9,436 nucleotides of DNA, taken from Sphingomonas sp. (lineage in GTDB: Bacteria; Pseudomonadota; Alphaproteobacteria; Sphingomonadales; Sphingomonadaceae). The stretch lies in the NCBI GenBank assembly GCA_030824725.1, contig JAPJRE010000136.1, forward strand, positions 1 to 9,436. Direction: 5' to 3'. Shown here in pieces: positions 1-5,679 of this stretch; the stretch's first letter is position 1; the number at the start of each line of letters is the position of its first letter. The notes under the pieces are model-generated. The model saw only the letters and a list, made by a program, of their open reading frames with translations. It searched no databases and was not told the origin of the DNA. A program made the translations under genes and the position numbers.

Positions 1-2
1 CG

Positions 3-407
3 AAATATCACGATTACGACAGCGAAATCAGCGACTTACTTGGAGAATGTGGGATCAAGGGCGTGACCAACCTGCGCGGCAACGTGATCCCGGTGGTCGG
101 CCTGGCCGAGCGCCTGGGCTGGGAGCCTAGCGTGCTGCACGCCCGCTCGTGCATCCTGGTGGTCAACATCATGGGCAAGCAGGCGGGCTTCCTCGTCGAC
201 GAAGTCAACGACATCGTGGGCATCAACGTGGGCGAGATCCAGCCGGCACCGGCGGTCGAGACGGCGCTGGAGGAAAGCGTGATCGCAGGGCTGGTCCGCA
301 TCGCCACCCGCGCCAAGGACGGCACGCGCGACGAGAATGGCAGCATGGTCCTGCTGCTCGATCTCAACGCGCTCAGCCTGACCAAGCATCTGGATCTCGC
401 AGCATGA
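3..407 (+). CDS. cheW: CheW chemotaxis coupling protein (5' partial)
   Basis: CheW is the cytoplasmic SH3-like adaptor that couples methyl-accepting receptors to the kinase CheA. The reading frame is open from the left edge. From about base 51 it shows the CheW core: GVTNLRGNVIPVV, then LAERLG, a strand ILVVNIMGKQAGFLVDEV, the NDIV segment and a C-terminal MVLLLDLNAL strand. This is roughly the last 115-120 residues of a family usually 140-170 long, so the N-terminal strands are missing or outside the window. Bases 1-50 are in frame but do not give the expected segment before the NLRG motif, and their GC content is far lower, so I do not claim they belong to cheW. The TGA overlaps the cheR ATG (ATGA), implying translational coupling. 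The family call is secure; the 5' boundary is not. Confidence 0.86.
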   Translation, partial: KYHDYDSEISDLLGECGIKGVTNLRGNVIPVVGLAERLGWEPSVLHARSCILVVNIMGKQAGFLVDEVNDIVGINVGEIQPAPAVETALEESVIAGLVRIATRAKDGTRDENGSMVLLLDLNALSLTKHLDLAA

Positions 408-1282
408 GCGCCGCCGGGGGCGCCACGACGGCGTCCGCCGGCGCCGGTAACGCGATGGCACCAGGCCAGAACGCGGAGCTCACGCCGCGCGACTTCCAGG
501 CCATCGCCGCGATCATGTACGACGATGCCCGCATTTCGCTCAGCGAGGCGAAGACCACCCTCGTGCAGTCGCGTCTCGCGCGCCGGCTGCGCAAGTTCGG
601 CCTGAACCGCTTCTGCGACTATGTCGACCTGGTGCACAGCGACGCCGAGGAACGCCATGCGATGGTGGTGACGCTGACCACCAACCACACGCACTTCTTC
701 CGCGAGCCGCATCATTTCGACCATTTCCGCGAGACCGTGATCCCCACGCTCCAGCGGAAACAGGGTCCGATCCGGATCTGGTCGGCGGGCTGCTCGTCGG
801 GCGAGGAGGTCTATACGATCGCGATGTGCCTGCTGGGGCCCAGCCGCAGCAGCGCCTCGTGGTTGCGCAACGCCGACGTTCGGTTGCTCGCCACCGACAT
901 CGCCCCCCATGTGGTCGAGTCGGTGCAGCGCGGGGTCTATGCGGAGAATGTCGCGGCGGGTGTGCCGGAGCCGTATCGCTCGACCTGGATGAAGCCGACG
1001 CAAGGCGGCTTCATGATGGCCGAGGAAGCGCGGCAGATGGTCACCGCGAAAGTACTCAACCTGTTCGAACCCTGGCCGCTCAAGGCCGCCTATGACGTGA
1101 TTTTCTGTCGTAACGTGATGATCTATTTCGGAGATCCCGCGAAGGAAGAGCTGGAGCATCGCTTTGTCGAGCAGCTCGCCCGGGGGAGCTTCCTGTATAT
1201 CGGTCACTCGGAACGGCTGATCGGCCCGGCCGCGAGCAAGATGCGCTCGTGCGGGCACACAATTTACCAGAAGCCGGAGTAA
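404..1282 (+). CDS. cheR: CheR, SAM-dependent receptor glutamate methyltransferase
   Basis: CheR methylates glutamates on chemoreceptors using S-adenosylmethionine, opposing CheB in adaptation. The product is 292 residues, close to the usual 270-290. After a low-complexity Ala/Gly leader (1-22) comes a helical CheR_N domain (about 25-90) with the Arg-rich SRLARRLRKFG segment. The TTNHTHFFRE motif follows at 92-101 (E. coli-type LTTN-FFRE). The SAM-binding loop is WSAGCSSGEE at 126-135, with Asp165 in LLATDI and FCRNVMIYF at 234-242. The ATG at 404 is chosen because it overlaps the cheW stop and the frame upstream of it lies inside cheW. All catalytic-domain motifs are intact. No C-terminal NWETF-binding or TPR extension is present. 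Confidence 0.95.
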   Translation: MSAAGGATTASAGAGNAMAPGQNAELTPRDFQAIAAIMYDDARISLSEAKTTLVQSRLARRLRKFGLNRFCDYVDLVHSDAEERHAMVVTLTTNHTHFFREPHHFDHFRETVIPTLQRKQGPIRIWSAGCSSGEEVYTIAMCLLGPSRSSASWLRNADVRLLATDIAPHVVESVQRGVYAENVAAGVPEPYRSTWMKPTQGGFMMAEEARQMVTAKVLNLFEPWPLKAAYDVIFCRNVMIYFGDPAKEELEHRFVEQLARGSFLYIGHSERLIGPAASKMRSCGHTIYQKPE

Positions 1283-1287
1283 TGGGC

Positions 1288-2340
1288 ATGAAACCAGTCC
1301 GCACGCTCATCGTCGACGACAGCGCATCGATGCGCGCGACGCTGAAGCGCATGCTCTCGGCCGACCCCGAGATCGAAGTGGTCGGCATGGCGCCGGAGCC
1401 GTTCGCGGCCCGCGACATGATCAAGGCACTCAACCCCGACGTGCTGACGCTCGACGTCGAAATGCCGGGAATGGACGGCCTGTCGTTCCTCGAGCGCATC
1501 ATGCGCCTCCGGCCCATGCCGGTGGTGATGTGCTCCACCCTCACCGCGCGCGGTGCGGAAGTGACGATCGAGGCGCTGCGCCTGGGCGCGGTCGACTATG
1601 TCACCAAGCCGAGCGGCTCGCCCGACGACATCGAGCGCGACGCCGGCCTGCTGTGCGAGAAGGTGAAGAGCGCCGCGCGCTCGGTCGCCCGCGCCGGTCC
1701 GCAGCGCCTGCCCGCGCAGCCGAGCGTCGCCTCGGCCGGCGGCGGCGGTGCCGCGGCCCAGCTGATCGCGATCGGCTCGTCGACGGGCGGCGTGGAAGCG
1801 TTGTTCTCGCTGCTGCCGGCGCTGCCGGAAGATTCGCCGCCGATCCTGATCGTGCAGCACATGCCGGCGACCTTCACGCGCAGCTTCGCGCAGCGCCTGA
1901 ACGCCGAGTGCCGGGTCAACGTAGTGGAAGCTACGGATGGTGCCCAGGTGACCCTTGGAACCGTCTATATTGCACCTGGAGGCGAACGACACATGGAACT
2001 TCAGGGCGGTGCCAATGGCCGGATCAAACTGACCCCCGGCAATCCGGTGACCGGCCATCGTCCTTCGGTGGACGTGCTGTTCCGTTCGGTTTCCAAACTG
2101 GGTGCCGGTGCCATCGGCGTCATCCTCACCGGGATGGGCAGCGACGGCGCGCAGGGCCTGCTGGAGATGCGTCGGGCCGGTGCCCGCACGCTGGGCCAGA
2201 CGAAAGAGACCTGCGTGGTATGGGGCATGCCCCGCGCCGCCAAGGAAGCGGGCGCAGTGGAGAAGGAAGTCGGCCTGTCGGCGATGCCGGAGGCCATCCT
2301 GAAGGCTTGTCGAGAAACGGTTAAGGTTGGGAGCGCATAA
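1288..2340 (+). CDS. cheB: CheB, receptor methylesterase/deamidase response regulator
   Basis: CheB removes methyl groups from, and can deamidate, chemoreceptors, and is activated by phosphorylation from CheA. The product is 350 residues, typical for the family. The N-terminal receiver has Asp10/Asp11 (IVDDS), the phospho-acceptor Asp56 (LDVEMPGMDG), Thr84 and Lys107 (VTKP). An Ala/Gly/Pro-rich linker spans about 132-156. The catalytic domain carries Ser165 (IGSSTGG), His191 (VQHMP) and Asp287 (GMGSDG), the Ser-His-Asp triad, plus GHRPSVDVLF at 257-266. Two in-frame ATGs compete: 1282, overlapping the cheR stop as TAATG, and 1288. I chose 1288 because GGAG at 1276-1279 sits 8 nt before it but only 2 nt before 1282. 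The choice changes the protein by two residues. Confidence 0.95.
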   Translation: MKPVRTLIVDDSASMRATLKRMLSADPEIEVVGMAPEPFAARDMIKALNPDVLTLDVEMPGMDGLSFLERIMRLRPMPVVMCSTLTARGAEVTIEALRLGAVDYVTKPSGSPDDIERDAGLLCEKVKSAARSVARAGPQRLPAQPSVASAGGGGAAAQLIAIGSSTGGVEALFSLLPALPEDSPPILIVQHMPATFTRSFAQRLNAECRVNVVEATDGAQVTLGTVYIAPGGERHMELQGGANGRIKLTPGNPVTGHRPSVDVLFRSVSKLGAGAIGVILTGMGSDGAQGLLEMRRAGARTLGQTKETCVVWGMPRAAKEAGAVEKEVGLSAMPEAILKACRETVKVGSA

Positions 2341-2342
2341 CA

Positions 2343-2732
2343 ATGCCCGCTGCATCACAAATCAAGGTGATGGTCGTTGATGATCAGACCAGTATGCGGG
2401 CGATGATCCGTCGTGCGCTGCAGGACCTGGGGTTCAAGGACGTTCGCGACAAGGCCACGGCGCCCGAGGCGCTGTCGGCGATCAAGACGGACCGCGTCCA
2501 CCTGGTCATCTCCGACTACAACATGCCCGAGATGGACGGGCTGCAGTTCCTGGAGGCGGTTCGCGCCGACCCGGTGATCGGCAAGACCGTGTTCATCATG
2601 CTCACCGGCTCGTCCGACCGCGAGGTCGTCCAGAAGGCGGCGGCGCTGGGTGTGAACAACTATGTCGTCAAGCCTTTCGCGCCGGCGGCGCTGAAGGAAA
2701 AGATCGAACGCGTTTTCGGCGAGCTGACCTGA
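2343..2732 (+). CDS. cheY: CheY, single-domain chemotaxis response regulator
   Basis: This 129-residue stand-alone receiver domain carries the phospho-signal from CheA to the flagellar switch. Visible residues are Asp13-Asp14 (VVDDQ), phospho-acceptor Asp58 (VISDYNMPEMDG), Thr88 (MLTGSS), Tyr107 and Lys110 (NNYVVKPF). These match the E. coli CheY set D12/D13/D57/T87/Y106/K109, each shifted by one. A GGGAG ribosome-binding site lies at 2329-2333, nine bases before the ATG, and only two bases separate it from cheB. Alphaproteobacteria often have several CheYs, some acting as phosphate sinks. Linkage to cheD and motB favours a motor-directed role, but that is inferred. Confidence 0.94.
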   Translation: MPAASQIKVMVVDDQTSMRAMIRRALQDLGFKDVRDKATAPEALSAIKTDRVHLVISDYNMPEMDGLQFLEAVRADPVIGKTVFIMLTGSSDREVVQKAAALGVNNYVVKPFAPAALKEKIERVFGELT

Positions 2733-2733
2733 T

Positions 2734-3258
2734 ATGCGCAGAGTTTCCATCGTACAGGGCGAAAACGCGGTGATCGCGGAGCCCCATGTCATGATTTCGA
2801 CCCTGCTCGGGAGCTGCGTGGCCGCATGCCTCTACGACCCGGTCTCCAAGGTCGGGGGCATGAACCACTTCCTGCTCGGCGAGCCGGGCGCGGACCACAA
2901 GGTCTCGAACTCGGACATGGCGCGCTACGGCGTGCATGCGATGGAACTGCTGATCAACAGCATGATGGCCAAGGGCGCCTCGCGCCCGCGGCTGCAGGCC
3001 CATCTTTATGGTGGCGCCAACATCATCTCGGGCCTGGGGGGCATCGGCGCGTCGAACGCTGCCTTTGCCCGCCGGTTCATGGAGACCGAAGGCATCACGA
3101 TCGCGCATTGCGATCTCGGCGGCACGCTCGCCCGCAAGGTCGAGTTCCTGCCGCACGAGGGCAAGAGCCGCTGCACCAAGGTGGCGGAGCGTGTCCAGGA
3201 ACGTCCGGTCGCCCCCCTGCCTGTTGCCGCCCCCGACGGAGAATTGGAGCTTTTCTGA
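2734..3258 (+). CDS. cheD: CheD, chemoreceptor glutamine deamidase
   Basis: CheD deamidates specific receptor glutamines to glutamates, creating methylation sites. In some lineages it also forms a complex with the phosphatase CheC. The product is 174 residues. The papain-like catalytic residues are present: Cys28 in TLLGSCVA, His45 in GGMNHFLL and Thr23, with spacing matching Thermotoga CheD T21/C27/H44. A YGGAN loop and GGIGASNA follow in the middle, and a LGGTLARKVEF strand comes later. The last ~25 residues are a Pro/Val-rich tail beyond the core. It starts one base after the cheY stop. No CheC or CheX gene is visible here; the next gene may supply the phosphatase instead. Confidence 0.94.
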   Translation: MRRVSIVQGENAVIAEPHVMISTLLGSCVAACLYDPVSKVGGMNHFLLGEPGADHKVSNSDMARYGVHAMELLINSMMAKGASRPRLQAHLYGGANIISGLGGIGASNAAFARRFMETEGITIAHCDLGGTLARKVEFLPHEGKSRCTKVAERVQERPVAPLPVAAPDGELELF

Positions 3259-3590
3259 TGTCGTGCCTGCCCATGTCGGATCCCTCGCACCCGCAAGCCC
3301 TGCCCGGCTACGACCCGTTCGCGGGCGTGCTGCACAGCGTCATGGCCGGCGAGATCCGCGAAATCAGCAAGAAGCTGGAAGGCCTGGCCGAAGTGCTCGT
3401 CTGCGACGAGCATTTCGCCGCCAACTATCTCGAACAGCTCCAGGCGTTCGACTATCTGATCCAGCACGCCGACGAGTGCGTGAACCTGCTGGACCGGATC
3501 GCGGGCGGCGAGGATTCGCTCTCGGCGATCAGCCATGTCCGGCTCGGCGCAGTCCAGGAACGCCTGCGCAACGCGTTGAAGGGTCAGTAA
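3258..3590 (+). CDS. Small helical protein with CheZ-like DxxxQ motif; candidate CheY phosphatase
   Basis: I do not recognise this 110-residue protein as a named family. It is predicted mainly helical: after a Pro-rich start (1-20) there is an amphipathic stretch at 28-47, then a helix around 52-82 containing QAFDYLIQH (62-70), then a final helix 88-108. Asp65 and Gln69 form D-x-x-x-Q inside a helix. This is the spacing of the catalytic Asp143/Gln147 in E. coli CheZ (sequence QDLTGQ), where the Gln positions water for CheY-P hydrolysis. It lies two genes downstream of cheY, overlaps cheD by one base (TGATG) and ends one base before motB, which fits a chemotaxis role. At 110 residues it is about half the length of CheZ and lacks an obvious CheZ C-terminal CheY-tethering peptide. 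The start at 3258 is supported by GGAG at 3246-3249, eight bases upstream; ATG 3273 has no such site. The gene is secure; the function is a hypothesis. Confidence 0.88.
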   Translation: MSCLPMSDPSHPQALPGYDPFAGVLHSVMAGEIREISKKLEGLAEVLVCDEHFAANYLEQLQAFDYLIQHADECVNLLDRIAGGEDSLSAISHVRLGAVQERLRNALKGQ

Positions 3591-3591
3591 C

Positions 3592-4437
3592 ATGGCCCGC
3601 GGGGGGGACGTTCGGCCGATCATTGTCAAGAAGGTCAAGAAGGTCGCGGGCGGCCATCACGGCGGCGCGTGGAAGGTGGCCTATGCCGATTTCGTGACGG
3701 CGATGATGGCGTTCTTCATGCTGCTGTGGCTGCTCGCCAACCCGGACAAGGACCGGCTGAAGGGCCTTGCCAAATATTTCTCGCCGACGATCGCCGATAG
3801 CGGCCCGTCGACGCCGGTCAGCAACTCCGCGCCCGGTGCGGGCGGGCCGACCCGACGCTCCGAGGCGGATCCCAGCCCGGCCAAGGGACAGCCCACCTTC
3901 GAGGTGGCCACGTCCGGATCCGCCCGGGGCGGCACCGCCGATGTGCCGGCAACCATGCGGGTAATGGCATCCGAGCTGATGATCGCGCTCGAGGCGACGC
4001 CGCAAGCGCAGGGCAAGAAGAATGTCGACGTCCAGCAGGACCGCGAGGGCCTGCGCATCACGCTGATGGACACCGATCAGCAGCCGATGTTCAAGTCGAA
4101 CACCGCCGAACTCAACCCCTATGCGCGCACGCTGCTCACCAAGCTGGCGAGCAAGATCTCCACGGTCGGCGCGCAGATCGCGATCGAGGGCCATACCGAT
4201 GGCGCCGGCGGCCAGAGCGACGCCAACTGGCTGCTCTCCGGCCAGCGCGCCCTTGCCGCCCGATCGGCGCTGATCGCCGGAGGCGTGACGCCGGATCACT
4301 TCGCAGAAGTGGTGGCGATGGGCGCCACCCAGCCGGTCTATCCCGACCAGCCGAACCGCGCTGAAAATCGCCGCATCAGCATCGTGCTCAAGGGGCAGAC
4401 CTCGGCACTGCCGAGCGACTCCAGCTTCAAATTCTGA
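3592..4437 (+). CDS. motB: MotB, peptidoglycan-anchored flagellar stator protein
   Basis: MotB forms the ion-conducting stator with MotA and anchors it to the cell wall. The product is 281 residues. A basic N-terminus (KKVKKV) leads into the single membrane helix, about 29-49, with GAWKVAYADFVTAMMAFF. Asp33 is the ion-binding residue (E. coli Asp32). A plug-like amphipathic stretch follows at about 52-66, then a low-complexity Pro/Ser/Gly linker at 67-115. The OmpA-like peptidoglycan-binding domain contains HTDG at 201-204, SGQRA with Arg219, and NRRISI at 259-264. It starts one base after the upstream gene. motA is not adjacent, unlike the common motAB pair, so its partner must lie elsewhere. 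Codons 4-6 contain a run of seven G residues (3601-3607). Confidence 0.95.
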   Translation: MARGGDVRPIIVKKVKKVAGGHHGGAWKVAYADFVTAMMAFFMLLWLLANPDKDRLKGLAKYFSPTIADSGPSTPVSNSAPGAGGPTRRSEADPSPAKGQPTFEVATSGSARGGTADVPATMRVMASELMIALEATPQAQGKKNVDVQQDREGLRITLMDTDQQPMFKSNTAELNPYARTLLTKLASKISTVGAQIAIEGHTDGAGGQSDANWLLSGQRALAARSALIAGGVTPDHFAEVVAMGATQPVYPDQPNRAENRRISIVLKGQTSALPSDSSFKF

Positions 4438-4448
4438 AGGACGGCGCC

Positions 4449-4898
4449 GTGAAGAAATTGCTGTTCCTTATCGTCGCGCTGCTCGCCGGCCTCGCCGCCG
4501 GCGGCGGCACTGCCTATGCGATGGTGAAGATGCTCGGCATCGGCGGCCCGCCGAAGCAGGAAGCCAAGGCCGAGGAAAAGGAAGAGCCCGCCAAGTTCGT
4601 GCCGACCGGCAAGATCTTGGTGCCGCTGGTCTTCGCCGACGGTCGCCTCGCCGGCTATGCCTCGATGGACGTCCAGCTGGAGGTCGACGAGGCCAAGGTC
4701 GAGTTCGTGACGCAGCGCATGCCGCTGCTGCTCCATGCCGTCAACATGCGCACCTATCGCACCCCAATGGCGGCGGGCCCGGACGGCATGCTGCCGGACC
4801 TGGAAGGCTTCCGAAAGCTGATCGATGCCTCGGCCACCGAGGCATTCGGGGCGAAAGTGGTACGCAAGATCGCGGTGACCGGCGCCAACCCCGCCTAG
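4449..4898 (+). CDS. fliL: FliL-like flagellar basal body-associated membrane protein
   Basis: FliL family proteins are single-pass inner-membrane proteins that ring the stator and support torque. This 149-residue product starts with GTG, with AAGGA at 4437-4441 seven bases upstream. It has a short basic N-terminus (KK), one hydrophobic helix at about 4-27 and an acidic/basic linker (about 36-49). The periplasmic domain contains GKILVPLVFADGRLAGYASMDV and later a helical segment LEGFRKLIDASATEAFG, an order resembling FliL. The C-terminus does not show the classical VYFTEFVIQ-type ending, so homology is inferred from architecture and position right after motB (11-bp gap). It appears to be the last gene of the che-mot operon. 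Confidence 0.66.
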   Translation: MKKLLFLIVALLAGLAAGGGTAYAMVKMLGIGGPPKQEAKAEEKEEPAKFVPTGKILVPLVFADGRLAGYASMDVQLEVDEAKVEFVTQRMPLLLHAVNMRTYRTPMAAGPDGMLPDLEGFRKLIDASATEAFGAKVVRKIAVTGANPA

Positions 4899-4911
4899 CG
4901 CGAGATCCTGC

Positions 4912-4935
4912 CTTCGTAGCAATACCGATGCGAAG
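4912..4935 (+). other. Short hairpin after fliL-like gene
   Basis: CTTCG at 4912-4916 pairs with CGAAG at 4931-4935, with a further G-T and A-T pair inside and a ~10-base loop. It lies 14 bases after the stop. No T-run follows, so it is at best a weak terminator or mRNA 3'-end stabiliser. Confidence 0.2.
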
Positions 4936-4936
4936 C

Positions 4937-4959
4937 TGAACGTTCGTTCATCCTATAAT
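4937..4959 (+). promoter_or_regulatory. Putative promoter with overlapping dyad for PilZ gene
   Basis: A perfect TATAAT at 4954-4959 lies 47 bases before the GTG of the PilZ gene. No good -35 is seen at the usual 16-18 bp spacing (CGAAGC at 4931). Directly upstream is a perfect inverted repeat, TGAACG-TT-CGTTCA at 4937-4950, occupying the -35/-10 spacer, where a regulator could block or assist RNA polymerase. The perfect -10 hexamer is striking in GC-rich DNA. The regulator is unknown. Confidence 0.45.
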
Positions 4960-5006
4960 GGCGATAGGGACTGCGACGTCTGCAGTTGAACGGGGAGATC
5001 GACGCC

Positions 5007-5648
5007 GTGGGCGCAGCCGAACATCAGTTTGACCATGATAGCAGCGACGCCGGCCCCTGGGCCGAACGTGCCCCGCGCACGGTGACGACGCTGATGGTGG
5101 GCAAGCTGATCTGTGCCGGCGGCGGCGAGCAGCTCTGCCGCGTCCGCAACATCTCCGCCACCGGCATGATGCTGGAGAGCCCCTTCCCCTTGCGCGAAGG
5201 CGACCGGATCGTGGTCGAGCTGCGCGGCGGGCCGGTGCTAGAAGGCACGATCAGGTGGGTCAGCGCCGGCCGCGCCGGCGTCCAGTTCGTGGAATTGATC
5301 GACGTCGAGGAGGTGCTGGCCACCGCCAAGGGCAGTTCGCCGGCGGCGCGGCTGCGCCGGGCGGTGCCCCGGGCGCCGCGCTTCCAGGTGGGCGGCAATG
5401 CCCGGCTCGTCTGCAACGGCGTCTCCCACATCGTGGCGATGGAAAACATCTCGCAGAGCGGCGCGCGGGTGCGGCTGGCCAACCAGCCGGACCTCGACCG
5501 GGTGATGACGCTCGTCATCCCCGGCCTCACGCCGCACAGCTGCACGGTGCGGTGGCTGGAGGGCGACTCCGCCGGCGTCGCCTTTATCGAGATGATCCCC
5601 TATGCCGAGCTCGCCGCCTGGCTGACCGAGATGCAGCCTCCGCGCTGA
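5007..5648 (+). CDS. Tandem PilZ-domain protein (probable c-di-GMP receptor)
   Basis: PilZ domains bind cyclic di-GMP; in flagellar loci they often act as brakes or switch modulators. This 213-residue soluble protein has two PilZ-like units. Unit 1 spans about 20-98, with Arg21/Arg24 before it, NISATG at 48-53 (the NxSxxG motif) and a terminal GVQFVEL strand. Unit 2 spans about 115-200, with R-A-V-P-R at 118-122 (RxxxR), NISQSG at 147-152 and GVAFIEM. Unit 2 therefore carries both halves of the canonical binding motif; unit 1 has RxxR rather than RxxxR and may bind weakly or not at all. The GTG at 5007 is chosen because GGGGAG (4992-4997) sits nine bases upstream; a TTG at 4986 in the same frame lacks a well-placed site. 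Its own promoter separates it from the che-mot operon, and it converges with the hydrolase gene. Target protein not known. Confidence 0.86.
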   Translation: MGAAEHQFDHDSSDAGPWAERAPRTVTTLMVGKLICAGGGEQLCRVRNISATGMMLESPFPLREGDRIVVELRGGPVLEGTIRWVSAGRAGVQFVELIDVEEVLATAKGSSPAARLRRAVPRAPRFQVGGNARLVCNGVSHIVAMENISQSGARVRLANQPDLDRVMTLVIPGLTPHSCTVRWLEGDSAGVAFIEMIPYAELAAWLTEMQPPR

Positions 5649-5664
5649 GCGAAGGCGGTTTCCT

Positions 5665-5679
5665 GGCCTGGTTCAGGCC
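5665..5679. terminator. Possible bidirectional terminator stem between convergent genes
   Basis: GGCCTG-GTT-CAGGCC is a perfect 6-bp GC-rich stem with a 3-base loop, 16 bases past the PilZ stop and overlapping the last codons of the opposing hydrolase gene. No U-run flanks it on either strand, so intrinsic termination is doubtful. Confidence 0.3.

Noticed and set aside
14..1258. Long open frame of 414 codons on the minus strand
   Set aside because: It lies opposite cheW and cheR, which have clear family motifs. Its translation is Arg/His-rich and low in complexity, as expected for an antisense shadow in GC-rich DNA.
3258..3590. ExxN (E73-C-V-N76) as a CheC/CheX-type phosphatase motif in the small protein
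   Set aside because: The CheC/CheX signature needs Asp/Ser four residues before the Glu and a downstream Pro at fixed spacing. Neither is present; the DxxxQ reading fits better.
4938..4949. GAAC-N4-GTTC as a LexA box upstream of the PilZ gene
   Set aside because: That form is the Gram-positive LexA site. Alphaproteobacterial LexA uses GTTC-N7-GTTC, which is absent here.
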